DNA of 64,000 nt from JAFEDN01 sp963712715. Its GTDB lineage: Bacteria; Pseudomonadota; Gammaproteobacteria; Coxiellales; Coxiellaceae. A program made the translations under genes and the position numbers. Below, in pieces: positions 46,013-55,307 of this stretch. The notes beneath the pieces are model-generated. The model was not told where the DNA came from and did not search any database. It worked only from the letters and a program-made list of their open reading frames with translations. How positions within the stretch are numbered: the first letter of the stretch is position 1; each line of letters starts with the position of its first letter. The stretch lies in NCBI GenBank assembly GCA_963712715.1, contig CAVQJI010000008.1:62001-126000 (forward strand), written 5' to 3'.

Positions 46013-47177
46013 GATTCCTGATTTTTAAAATGAATCAGGGAAAGATCATGTTGCCATTGACACTAAAACTTAAGAAAAATGAACTCATTGCGATAAAAGA
46101 ATTTCTAAAATACGAAGAGCCGCGTGTTATCAGGCGTGCAAATATTTTGAATTGTCTTCATCATGGATATTCATCAGGTGAAATAGCTCTGATATTAAAT
46201 GTTGATCCAAAAACAGTGACGAATGTCGGAAATGCTTATAATGAAGAGGGATTTGATTGCGCCTTGTATGATGATGAGCGATCAGGTCGTCCAATTGATT
46301 TTGATGATCGGGAGAGATCAAGAATTATTGCGATGGTTTGTACGAATCCACCCAGTGGTTGTTATAGATGGACTTTGGATTTGATAGCTAAAGAATCAGA
46401 GAAACGTGGTTTAATTGATCGATCAATTAGTCGAGAACAAGTTAGAATTATTTTGCAAGAACATGATTTAAAGCCTTGGCAAGAAAAGATGTGGTGCATT
46501 GGTGATTTAGATGAAGAATATATAAAAAAAATGGAAGATGTATTAGACGTATATGCACGCCCATATAATGAAAAAAAGCCTGTTATTTGTATAGATGAAA
46601 AACCAGTTCCGTTAATAAGCGATACACGTAATCGTATTTTACCAAATGATCCTGGAGATATTTTAAAAAAAGATTATGAATATAAACGAAACGGATCAGT
46701 AAATGTATTTTGCGCTGTTGAACCGAAAGCTGGGAAGTATATTAACATTGTAACAGAACAACGATGTGGTTCTGATTTTTCGCAATTCATTAAATTGTTA
46801 TCCGAAAAATATAACGATGCAGAAAAGATTATTTTAGTAATGGATAATTTATCTACGCATAGTGAAAAACATTTGATAGAGAATTATGGTGAAAAAGAAG
46901 GGAAAAAACTATGGAATAAATTTGAAGTTCATTATACCCCTAAACATGGAAGCTGGTTAAACCAAGCTGAGATTGCAATTGGAATGTATTCAAGGCAATG
47001 CTTAGGTGATGGGAGAATAGGAACAATAGAAAATTTAAAATTTCAAACACGTGCATGGAATAAACTAATTAATAAAAAGCAAACAAAAATTAATTGGCGT
47101 TTTACAAAATCTAAAGCAAGAAAAAGCTTGTGTTATGCACCGATTAAACATCCGGAAAAACTTATTTGACGGGGTAC
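45961..47177 (+). mobile_element. IS630-family element with TA duplication
   Basis: The element is 1217 bp with 29-bp perfect terminal inverted repeats beginning GTACCCCGTCAAATAAG (45961-45989 and 47149-47177). TA is duplicated at 45959-45960 and 47178-47179. Removing it joins a minus-strand frame that reads MSKQPALADFKQIAKDYHL with AAGGAAAAAACAGTT before the ATG, which was evidently the original start of the SET-like gene. Confidence 0.93.
46048..47169 (+). CDS. IS630-family transposase
   Basis: The ATG at 46048 has CAGGGAAAG before it; an in-frame ATG at 46030 would put that site inside the gene. The product is 373 residues: an N-terminal helix-turn-helix region (GYSSGEIALILNVDPKTVTN), then the DDE core with Asp in VICIDEKPVP, Asp in LVMDNLSTHSEKH and Glu in GSWLNQAEIAIG. 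No frameshift, so it may be active. The 3' end of the gene runs into the right inverted repeat. Confidence 0.92.
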   Translation: MLPLTLKLKKNELIAIKEFLKYEEPRVIRRANILNCLHHGYSSGEIALILNVDPKTVTNVGNAYNEEGFDCALYDDERSGRPIDFDDRERSRIIAMVCTNPPSGCYRWTLDLIAKESEKRGLIDRSISREQVRIILQEHDLKPWQEKMWCIGDLDEEYIKKMEDVLDVYARPYNEKKPVICIDEKPVPLISDTRNRILPNDPGDILKKDYEYKRNGSVNVFCAVEPKAGKYINIVTEQRCGSDFSQFIKLLSEKYNDAEKIILVMDNLSTHSEKHLIENYGEKEGKKLWNKFEVHYTPKHGSWLNQAEIAIGMYSRQCLGDGRIGTIENLKFQTRAWNKLINKKQTKINWRFTKSKARKSLCYAPIKHPEKLI

Positions 47178-47179
47178 TA

Positions 47180-47275
47180 GTGCAGGTTGTTTTGACATAA
47201 CTGTTTTTTCCTTGTGTCCTTTTGATCAGGGTCTCTTTTGGATAAGTCGTTTCTTAGAATTGAATATGGTTGCCA
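47180..47275. other. Original upstream region of the SET-like gene
   Basis: This stretch once preceded the SET-like gene start. It includes the displaced AAGGAAAAAACAGTTATG (minus strand) and the first codons MSKQPA, now cut off by the IS630-like element. Confidence 0.6.
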
Positions 47276-48213
47276 TTATGTCCTAAATGTTTTACTCATA
47301 GTAGGTTGTATTGCGGACTCTATGTCTTGTTGGATTTTCAATCTGAAATTTTCATATCCCATCTCCGTATAAGCGTTACCCAACAACTCATGGCTGGCTG
47401 TGTGCTGAAAATTGACATCTGTACGACCCCATTCCGCATACCTTATTCTCCGTTCACCCACGAACCTTTTCCAACTCTCCCAATTGGCGGTAAATCCTGT
47501 TTGTTCATTACTCTTCTTCAAATGTAACGCCCGAATGAATGGAGATAGGTCGATTTTATGCAATAGAGTACACCATTCGTCATACGAGTGCGGAATAAAC
47601 TTCGACACAATAAACACTTCCTGGTAACGCTCCTCATTATGCCTTGGCATTCCGCCCAATTCATCGGCGCGACACCGCCGTTTTTAGTGATTAATGCATC
47701 CACCACAGCCGGATTCATACCCCATACAGCGGCTCCCAATGGTTGTTCTCTGTTTTTATTTTCTAAGATGGGCTGTGCCCCTTGCTCTAACAAAGATTTT
47801 ACTGCTTTTTCATCCCCTTGTTTACAAGCAGTAATCAGCCGATCCTGCAGAGTCATCTGCTCAGCATAGGGTATGGTCTTTGGTCGTCGCATCAGTGTTT
47901 GCGTATTTTGTGAGATTGACATGGTTGGCGTCATCTCTTCTTGGAGTGTAAAATCAGGTGTTGTTTCTTTGTGGATTGTGAGATGGGGTGGTGCTTTTAT
48001 TAAATCATCTTCTGGCTGTGACTGATCAGGAAATGTTTTAGAGGAGAACCAACCGAAAATATCAATATGTCCGGAGAAATAGGCAATCGGCAGCATCAAT
48101 AGCGAAAAGAGCAAAGTTTTTTTCCCCCATCGAACTTGTTGGCGCAGTTGGTCGTTCCTTCGCTTTTCATCGCGCAGTTGGATGTGTATATCGTCATCAC
48201 CTGGTCTAATCAT
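47276..48213 (-). pseudogene. Membrane-anchored ankyrin protein with a frameshift
   Basis: The N-terminus has a charged start, a membrane segment (LLFSLLMLPIAYFSGHIDIF) and a linker, then the ankyrin unit ITACKQGDEKAVKSLLEQG and GAAVWGMNPAVVDALI. At about 47641-47650 the frame breaks after NWAECQ. The neighbouring frame continues HNEERYQEVFIVSKFIPHSY, exactly as in the related modules (ECEKHN...EVFIV), and runs to a stop at 47276. One deleted base explains this. If translated as is, a 231-aa protein with an altered end is made; a sequencing error is also possible. Confidence 0.75.
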
Positions 48214-48277
48214 GGTTAATTCCTCTCCTTGAATTGAATGCGGTTAATTTTTCAAAATTTATCATGGACTAAGAAAA

Positions 48278-48305
48278 ATTATCATAGTCTTGAGTGACTC
48301 AGCAA
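48278..48305 (-). promoter_or_regulatory. Putative promoter of the frameshifted ankyrin gene
   Basis: On the minus strand TTGCTG (48305-48300) and GATAAT (48283-48278) are 16 bases apart. The surrounding block GACTATGATAATTTTTCTT also precedes the TIR-kinase gene. IS66 copy 2 begins 9 bases beyond the -35 box, so it did not cut the promoter. Confidence 0.5.
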
Positions 48306-48467
48306 GATCAAATGTGTGCTTCCGGCAGAGTTGCGTGCACTAATTTAATTTTCGCCTTATCATAGAGTTCCACAGCATAATTTCCAGACTTCCGGCAAGC
48401 GTGCGTGATTTTCCATGGTTCGCTTCGCTATGCTCATGGCTCCATTCATTGATTATAAGGAGCAACG

Positions 48468-48884
48468 ATGACTGCGAACACTCAAGTTCATTTAGACCAC
48501 TTAACTTTGGATTCGGTTAAACAGGTTTTTGATAACTGGCGCAAAAAGCCACAACGTGAGAAAGCCATTCCTCTCGACCTTTGGCGGCAAGTCGTCCAAC
48601 TGATTCCGCATTATCGACAACGCCAGATATTAAAGACACTGAGACTCAACCATGCCCAACTGCGCAAACATCTCGATTTAATCACTCAGCGCTCATCAGA
48701 GCCTCACTCGGTTGAGCAGACACCATCGGCTCAGCCACCCACTTCTTTTGTTAAAGCTTTTTTACCGCCTACTGCCGATCAGACTTATCAAGTCGAATGC
48801 CAACGACCGGATGGCGCACAGTTAACCATTAAAAATCTGGATTCCAACGGACTCAGTATGCTCATTCAACACTGGAAGTTTTAA
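48468..48884 (+). CDS. tnpA: IS66 accessory protein TnpA (copy 2)
   Basis: The 138-residue product is identical to copy 1 (39350-39766). The 5' context AAGGAGCAACGATG is also the same. It is followed after 2 bases by tnpB. Confidence 0.82.
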   Translation: MTANTQVHLDHLTLDSVKQVFDNWRKKPQREKAIPLDLWRQVVQLIPHYRQRQILKTLRLNHAQLRKHLDLITQRSSEPHSVEQTPSAQPPTSFVKAFLPPTADQTYQVECQRPDGAQLTIKNLDSNGLSMLIQHWKF

Positions 48885-48886
48885 CC

Positions 48887-49330
48887 ATGTTAGCACTCAC
48901 ACCCACGCAACCTTTGCTGCTTGCCATCCAGCCCGCTGACTTCAGGAAAGGTATTGATTCTCTCGTCGCACTTTGCCGCCAACAACTCCAACAGGATCCT
49001 TTTTCCGGCATCGTGTTTGTCTTTACCAATAAAAACCGTACGGCTATTAAGGCTTTAGTCTTTGATGGTACCGGGTTTTGGCTTTGCCTTAAACGATTTT
49101 CCGCGGGAAAATTAAAATGGTGGCCGACAACTCCTGAAGATTCCCATCGCATTAAACCGGTTGAACTGCTCATTTTATTCAACCAGGGTCATCCCCTCCA
49201 GGCTCGATTATCCGAACCCTGGCGACGGGTCACTCCCTCTATTCCCACACCCGTTATGCCGCCAGGCGAAAACACAGGCTTTCCAAAGTCTTCCGGTAAC
49301 GCCACGGCAGCCACTCTTGCGGGTTTTTAA
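48887..49330 (+). CDS. tnpB: IS66 accessory protein TnpB (copy 2)
   Basis: The 147-residue product is identical to copy 1 (38904-39347), including the extra C-terminal residues that overlap the convergent tnpC end. Confidence 0.9.
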   Translation: MLALTPTQPLLLAIQPADFRKGIDSLVALCRQQLQQDPFSGIVFVFTNKNRTAIKALVFDGTGFWLCLKRFSAGKLKWWPTTPEDSHRIKPVELLILFNQGHPLQARLSEPWRRVTPSIPTPVMPPGENTGFPKSSGNATAATLAGF

Positions 49331-50969
49331 ACACCAGCGATTTGTATTCTTGCAAAGCCACCAGATAATCAAACGGATTTTCTCCCGCCAACGCCGCCGT
49401 TTGGATGAGGCTAGTCAAAATATTGCTGATGGCTGCACCGTGCCGGGTTTTATAAAACATCGCCGCTTTACGTACTCGAATAGGTATTTTGAGGGCCCTT
49501 TCGACGATATTATTGTCAATCGGCGCGCCGGGCACAATTAAGAAGCGCCTCAGCGCTTTCCAGTGTTTTAACAAATAACGCATTGCTTTTCCCAGTGAAC
49601 TGTTCGGCTCCACCTGTTTCTCCGCTAACTGGGCTTTCAGCCACCGATTCAGTTCCAGCATGACCGGTTTGCTGTGTTGGCGATGATAACGCCAGCGTTC
49701 CATCGATGACATCCCTTGTGTTTTTTCCTCTACCTCAAACACCACCGCCAAAGATTTCATCACCTTTAAACACGGTTCAGGGAAAAAATCCAACAAATCC
49801 CGGAACTTTCTGAAGCCATGACCCAGGCAGTTACACAGGATCGTTTTAAATGATTTCGGAATATTCACCGGCAAAGCATCGCACATCTGGATAATCGCTG
49901 GTTTAGTACTGTCACGATGGCGCAGTATTTGCTCTAAATTTTCTCCTGCGTGGCGTTTTCCCGTATAGTATAAGGCGATGGTATGACCTTCGGCTTTGGC
50001 AATAATGCAACTGGTATGCATGCCGGGGCGGTTCTTGTCGGGATTAGCCTTATTCTCTTGCATGATCGATAATATCTTTACCGTGGTATCATCATTGTGA
50101 ACTAATTCCCCATTGGCCGCTTTTTTTTCTAAAATATTCACCACCGGATAGGCCGCATCGGCCACGGATTCTACCAGCTCAAACTGCGTGGCATCAGGCA
50201 AGGGAAATCCTAATAATCGTTGCACATTTTCCTGACGATAAAATGGAACCGCCACATAATATTTTTGAATAGCCAATTGTGCCTTGAACGCATGATCATA
50301 TTTTTCCTTCGGTGCATTCGGTGGTAACGGAGCAGTTACCACCTCGCCGCACAAATTACAACGTAACTTATCTAACAGATAACGGTGAACCGTCGCCAGG
50401 GCGTTACCGGTGATGCGGATCACCACGCCAGGATGCTTGAGCGGATACAGATGGCCACCACAGCCATCGGGACACTCATTACCCGCTTGGAATATGTCCA
50501 AAGCGATCGGAATGTTAATGGCCGTGATGTAGGCGGCTTGTCCGATGCGACCATGCCCTTTGCGGGTATTGCGGGTGGTTTCCGGTGTAGGCTGGGCTAC
50601 CAGATCGCTGGGTGGGTTGTCGCCACTCGTGCCCGTGTCGCCGGGAGGAGAATCGGCGTTTCCCTCTGCATTCGACGAGGTAGACGACTCTACTGATTTT
50701 TCCAGAGGATTCGAAGAATTTTTATTGTCTTTCTTTTTTTTCTTCCTGGAGTGACTCCCACCTTCGCCGAATAACATGCGCTGAAGGTTGCGAATACTAA
50801 TGTTTTTTTCGCGAATCGCTTCGGGTAACCAGGTCGCAAATTCAATGCAACCAATCATCAAGTCTTGCGTTTCTTTGCTTAAATTACTGGTTTGAATTTC
50901 ACGAACCGCTGCATCTAATTCTTCGCGTGATTTGTTGATAATCATCGGCAATTGATGGGTAATATTCAA
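49254..50969 (-). CDS. tnpC: IS66-family transposase TnpC (copy 2)
   Basis: The 571-residue product is identical to copy 1 (37265-38980), with the same three acidic residues and zinc-binding cysteines. It converges on tnpB with a 77-base overlap. Confidence 0.92.
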   Translation of the reverse strand: MNITHQLPMIINKSREELDAAVREIQTSNLSKETQDLMIGCIEFATWLPEAIREKNISIRNLQRMLFGEGGSHSRKKKKKDNKNSSNPLEKSVESSTSSNAEGNADSPPGDTGTSGDNPPSDLVAQPTPETTRNTRKGHGRIGQAAYITAINIPIALDIFQAGNECPDGCGGHLYPLKHPGVVIRITGNALATVHRYLLDKLRCNLCGEVVTAPLPPNAPKEKYDHAFKAQLAIQKYYVAVPFYRQENVQRLLGFPLPDATQFELVESVADAAYPVVNILEKKAANGELVHNDDTTVKILSIMQENKANPDKNRPGMHTSCIIAKAEGHTIALYYTGKRHAGENLEQILRHRDSTKPAIIQMCDALPVNIPKSFKTILCNCLGHGFRKFRDLLDFFPEPCLKVMKSLAVVFEVEEKTQGMSSMERWRYHRQHSKPVMLELNRWLKAQLAEKQVEPNSSLGKAMRYLLKHWKALRRFLIVPGAPIDNNIVERALKIPIRVRKAAMFYKTRHGAAISNILTSLIQTAALAGENPFDYLVALQEYKSLVFKNPQEWLPWRYRKTLESLCFRLAA

Positions 50970-51211
50970 ATGATCTTCCTTTTATCTTCATGATGACAAT
51001 CCTGTCATTGGCGAGAGTTTGTATCAGAATATTTTAAAAATCAAGCATTTTCACCCATTCTTGCAAGAAAATGGACGCTGCGCAAACTCATCATAATTGA
51101 AAAATTTAATTACGGCACGCATGGTCGCCGGAAGGGCACGATCAAATAGCGGGGATGGATCAATCTGAGAGTATCTTTTGCTGATTAAAATTTGATTGTG
51201 ATCAATCATTA

Positions 51212-51410
51212 CGCAACATCGCGTCACTGTTGATGCGTAAGCGCATCTACAGTGACCTAGCGAAAATAGTCATTCTAACACTTTCAATTTAAATCATTAT
51301 TTCATTCAAATCGTCACTGAAAACAAGGGATAAGCAGGAAACAGCAGGTGACAGTCACTAAAAATCCTATTTATTTTTGGTTAATTGCGGCTGTAAACTC
51401 ATTGCAATTT
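51212..51410. repeat. Dispersed repeat with hairpin, copy 2
   Basis: Closely related to 44121-44330. The hairpin at 51223-51256 has the same 34 bases as copy 1. The repeat ends at the stop of the TIR-kinase gene. Confidence 0.85.
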
Positions 51411-51414
51411 TGTG

Positions 51415-54400
51415 CTAAAAATTTAGCGCTACCGTTGGCTGTTTTGCAGTCTCTACCCCTTTTTTAATTTGTGTTCTGAAACTTACAAACCCAGCTTCCA
51501 TCTCCGAGCTAAAGTCGTCGAAACGCATTACAGAATCGCCTCTGATTCCATGTCCAACGAATCGTTTAAGATTTTCACAACTAGAAGGCGGGTTGTATTT
51601 CCACGGCTCTCCAGCTTTCTTTAAATGGAATGCATGAATGAAAGGATTGGGATCCATTTTTTGTAACATGTTATACCACTCTCCATAAGTTTGTGGGTCA
51701 AATTTCGGTATGATAAACACCTCTTTATAATATTTTAGATTATGTTTTTCGCATTCTCGCCAAGTCATCGGTGCAATACCGCCCGTTTGTTTCAATAAGG
51801 TGTTAACAACATCAGGACACATGCTCCAAACTGCCGCTCCTAACGGCTGTTCTCCTTTGGTATTTGCCATATCTGGTTTCGCACCTTGTTGGAGTATTGT
51901 CTTAACTGCCTTCGCATCCCCTTGTTTACAAGCCGCAATGAGTTGATCTTGCAACTTCAGTTGCTCAGGGCTGGCCTTCGGTTTTGGCGGAGCTGAGATG
52001 GTTTGCTGAATAATCTGCGATATCGGAGGCAGTGGCGACGTTGATTTCGGAGGTTGAACTGGCAATTCGTATTTCAGGTCTTGCTGGGTGAGTTTCAAAT
52101 CTATCTGATGCTGTTGCAATGCATTTATTTCCCCCATTGGCTGTATTGCGGATTCTATCATTTTTTTAATCTGTATTTTGAAATCTGCGTATCCTGCTTC
52201 TGTCTGAACAATTTCGTTTGGCCGTCCTACATTACAATAAAGTTGTGACGAAGTTGTCTTATATAGATGATGCTTTGTTGATTCATATTTATATTTTATG
52301 TCTTCCTTTAATTCCTCCCAATCAATTAGCTCATTTGGTGGAAGCACCTTGTTAATTTGATCTAGGTGAAACGTTCTAATAAATAAATTATTATTTATTT
52401 TCACCAATAAGTTATACCAGTCTCCCCATTTGGGTGGTTGAAACTTCTCCACGATAAATACTTCTTGATAATGTTCTTTATTATGCTTTTCACATTCTTC
52501 CCAAGTCATTGCTGCAACCTTATCGGCTTGTGCTAACAAGGCATTGACGATATCAGGGCACATGCCCCAAACGGCTGCCCCTAATGGCTGCTCGCCTTCG
52601 GCGTTCGCCATATCCGGTTTTGCTCCTCGTTTGAATAACTCTCTAACCGATTTCGCATCTCCTTGTCTACAAGCTGCAATGAGTTGATCTTGCAACGCCA
52701 ACTGCGCAGGGCTGGCCTTCGGTTTTGGTGGAGGCAGAGTGGTTTGCTGAATGATTTGCGATACCGGTCGTAGCGGCGGTGTTGATTTCAGCGGCTGAAT
52801 TGGTGACTCGTATTTCAGATCTTCTTGAGCTAACTTAATTGGCTGCTTTGCGGATTCTATGCTTTGTTTGATCTGTGATCTATAGTTTGCAAATTCCTGC
52901 TCGGTCCAATTCGGCTCTCCTTTGTGATCGTCTGCATAATCTCGGACTGTAAGGGTGAATGTATGCACGTTACGCTTTAATCTTTCCCAACTAGAAGAAT
53001 CCTTATCATGCCACACTTCATCTACCGTCTTTAAATGAAACGCGCAGATAAACAGATTTGGATTCATTTTAAGCAGCAATTGATACCAATCTTCGTAGGT
53101 CTGCGGCTCAAACTTCGGCACAATAAACACTTCATTATAATATTTCAGGTTATGTTGTTCGCATTCTCCCCAAGTCATCGGTGCTACTCCACTTGCTTGT
53201 GTCAACAAGGCATTGACGATATCAGGACACATGCCCCAGACTGCTGCCCCCAAAGGTTGCTCGCCTTTGGCGTCGGCCATATCTGGTTTAGCACCTTGTT
53301 GGAGTAATGTCTTGACTGCTTTCGCATCTCCTTGTTTACAAGCTGTAATGAGTTGATCTTGCAAAGCTAATTGTTGCGTAGGACTGACCTTTGGTTTTGG
53401 TGGAGGCGGCGGTAATTCCGGTTCTTTTTGATCTACAGTTGGTTGATACTGTTGCTCAGCGCCTCGACCTTTTCCCAGCCAGCGAGCGTTCCATTGGGCT
53501 TCGCGCTCTTCCTGATTTTTTTTCAAGGTTTCAATGATTGCTTGGGTTTGTGGGGAGAGAGGATGTGCTTTGATCAACACTGCCAATTGTTTTTGAATAT
53601 CACCCAGCAGAATGCGATCTTCTGGTTTAAACGCCCAGCATTTTTTAATTAATGCTGCTAATTCGGACGGGCAGTCGCTGGGTATGGTTTCAGTCTCACG
53701 ATCTGTCACTACCCATTTACTGATCAGCTCGGCATTCCCTTGAGCATCGGCAAAGGGGATTGAGTTGGTAAGTAATTCCCAAAATACCATCCCAAAACTA
53801 TAAATATCGGATGCTGGAGAGGATTGGCCGCCGCGTTTATGCAACTCCGGCGCCATCCACGCCAACGTGCCAACACTTTCAGTTTTTTTGGGGACGGTGG
53901 AATACGTGCGCACACTGCTCTTGACTGTGGACAGTCCAAAATCGCTGAGCTTTGCCCGCAAGCGACCTTCTACAATATGTAATAAAATGTTATGACTTCT
54001 AAGATCGCGATGCAGGATATGTTGGTGGTGTAATAATGCGACGCCGTCGGCAATATCCATCGCCAACTGATAACGTAAATCCCACGGTAATTTAGTTTCA
54101 CTGTATAATTGCAATAAATCAAACAATGTCCCGTTGGGAACATATTCCATGACTAGCGCGTAATTCGGTTTTTCTACAGCTAACCCGAACAATCGCACGG
54201 TAGGATAGGGTTCTGTCGATACCTTGGCCATGTACGCCATAATACCTGCTTCCCGGTATAGATCTTTTTCGGCTTCGGTAGTCAAGGTTCCAGAGAGTTC
54301 TTTGACGGCGACAGAGTATTTACCCTGCCACCAACCACGATAAACTTCGCCGTAACTGCCGCTGCCGATCTTGTCAATTTTTTTATCGTATTCTAATTCC

Positions 54401-55221
54401 TTGAAGGGAATCTGTAACACCGGAGTTAACTGGATGGAAGGGCGGCTAGGGCTGCGTTTGTTTTCCGTATCACTGTGAGGTTTCTGCAATAACGCCAATT
54501 CATTCACCAGCGCTCGTTGCAGTTGCTCATACTGTTTCAAACAGGCTTGACGATACTTAATCAACGGTCGTTCACGGCGATTTAAACCCAGTAGACAGTA
54601 CAAGATTCCCTCAGACTCAGGCTTGGTCAGGTCTTTAATATAAGTTTCCTGAGATTGCCACTGACCTTGTTCCAGAGAATACCAGGAACGGCAATTGCGG
54701 ATGAGGTAGTTGCCGACGGTGGGAAAAGTAGTGCTGTAATCGCCTTCCAGCATCAGTGGCAACAAGAAATCCGGGCTTTTTTTTGCTTCAGTTAGAGTAA
54801 AGTCGAGTTCTTTGCGTACGTTCGTGTTACTGTCAGGCTTGGTACGTTCAGCATAACGATGAGTGCCCATCAGCAGCACATATTGACTGTCCCGGATACC
54901 AGCGCGCATTTGCTCTTCTATGTCGCCGGTCATACGCTGTTTATCAAACCAGGTGATGATTCCTGCCGCTGTTAAATCATCCGCCAGTTGGGTTAAAAGC
55001 GTTTGTAAATGGGTGAGTTTAGATGTTCCGGTAGCTTCCCAAGCGTAACTGATAAACACTTGGGGTTGGATGATGGTTGAGCGTTGGGTATTGTCTACAG
55101 TTTTGGGTAAATGCAACGTCGCTTGGTCTTTTATCATTTTTTTGACATTGACCAGAAACTCTCTTAAAAGAACTTGCTGACGCAGTAAGACTTCGGGGGG
55201 CAAGGCGGATGATCTGCTCAT
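51415..55221 (-). CDS. TIR-kinase protein with three ankyrin plus novel-domain modules, candidate effector
   Basis: A product of 1268 residues with AAGGAATTCC before the ATG. A TIR-like domain covers about 54-215 (QVFISYAWEATG, LTAAGIITWFDKQRM). A protein kinase follows at about 278-550 with IGSGSYGEVYRG, VAVKEL, HRDLRSHNILL, KLSDFGLS and GTLAWMAPEL, so all catalytic motifs are present; HRDLRSHN is like tyrosine-kinase-like kinases. A proline-rich linker (LPPPPPKPK) leads to three modules starting near 613, 837 and 1084. Each has an ankyrin pair (LITACKQGDAKAVKTLLQQG, GAAVWGMCPDIVNALL) and a ~110-residue unrecognised domain (MTWGECEQHN, EVFIVPKFEPQTYEDWYQLL). TIR domains may cleave NAD or mediate signalling; the activity here is unknown. 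Confidence 0.83.
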   Translation of the reverse strand: MSRSSALPPEVLLRQQVLLREFLVNVKKMIKDQATLHLPKTVDNTQRSTIIQPQVFISYAWEATGTSKLTHLQTLLTQLADDLTAAGIITWFDKQRMTGDIEEQMRAGIRDSQYVLLMGTHRYAERTKPDSNTNVRKELDFTLTEAKKSPDFLLPLMLEGDYSTTFPTVGNYLIRNCRSWYSLEQGQWQSQETYIKDLTKPESEGILYCLLGLNRRERPLIKYRQACLKQYEQLQRALVNELALLQKPHSDTENKRSPSRPSIQLTPVLQIPFKELEYDKKIDKIGSGSYGEVYRGWWQGKYSVAVKELSGTLTTEAEKDLYREAGIMAYMAKVSTEPYPTVRLFGLAVEKPNYALVMEYVPNGTLFDLLQLYSETKLPWDLRYQLAMDIADGVALLHHQHILHRDLRSHNILLHIVEGRLRAKLSDFGLSTVKSSVRTYSTVPKKTESVGTLAWMAPELHKRGGQSSPASDIYSFGMVFWELLTNSIPFADAQGNAELISKWVVTDRETETIPSDCPSELAALIKKCWAFKPEDRILLGDIQKQLAVLIKAHPLSPQTQAIIETLKKNQEEREAQWNARWLGKGRGAEQQYQPTVDQKEPELPPPPPKPKVSPTQQLALQDQLITACKQGDAKAVKTLLQQGAKPDMADAKGEQPLGAAVWGMCPDIVNALLTQASGVAPMTWGECEQHNLKYYNEVFIVPKFEPQTYEDWYQLLLKMNPNLFICAFHLKTVDEVWHDKDSSSWERLKRNVHTFTLTVRDYADDHKGEPNWTEQEFANYRSQIKQSIESAKQPIKLAQEDLKYESPIQPLKSTPPLRPVSQIIQQTTLPPPKPKASPAQLALQDQLIAACRQGDAKSVRELFKRGAKPDMANAEGEQPLGAAVWGMCPDIVNALLAQADKVAAMTWEECEKHNKEHYQEVFIVEKFQPPKWGDWYNLLVKINNNLFIRTFHLDQINKVLPPNELIDWEELKEDIKYKYESTKHHLYKTTSSQLYCNVGRPNEIVQTEAGYADFKIQIKKMIESAIQPMGEINALQQHQIDLKLTQQDLKYELPVQPPKSTSPLPPISQIIQQTISAPPKPKASPEQLKLQDQLIAACKQGDAKAVKTILQQGAKPDMANTKGEQPLGAAVWSMCPDVVNTLLKQTGGIAPMTWRECEKHNLKYYKEVFIIPKFDPQTYGEWYNMLQKMDPNPFIHAFHLKKAGEPWKYNPPSSCENLKRFVGHGIRGDSVMRFDDFSSEMEAGFVSFRTQIKKGVETAKQPTVALNF

Positions 55222-55279
55222 AATGGAATTCCTTGATGGGTAAATTTTTCCTTATACATAAATTCTGGGACGAAGAAAA

Positions 55280-55307
55280 ATTATCATAGTCTACTATCAA
55301 GCTTCAA
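55280..55307 (-). promoter_or_regulatory. Putative promoter of the TIR-kinase gene
   Basis: On the minus strand TTGAAG (55307-55302) and GATAAT (55285-55280) are 16 bases apart. The block GACTATGATAATTTTTCTT is shared with the promoter at 48278. Confidence 0.5.

Larger units (their letters stand above)
48314..51139. mobile_element. IS66-family element, copy 2, inverted, with 8-bp target duplication
   Basis: The element is 2826 bp, the same as copy 1 but reversed. GATCAAAT is duplicated at 48306-48313 and 51140-51147. The ends are GTGTGCTTCCGGC (48314) and, as reverse complement, GTGCCCTTCCGGC (51139). Different target duplications show that the two copies inserted independently. Confidence 0.93.

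Noticed and set aside
37095..51139. The two inverted IS66-like copies as a composite transposon carrying the effector genes
   Set aside because: Each copy has its own 8-bp target duplication (TATCATAG and GATCAAAT), so each inserted separately. Joint mobility in future is possible but not shown.
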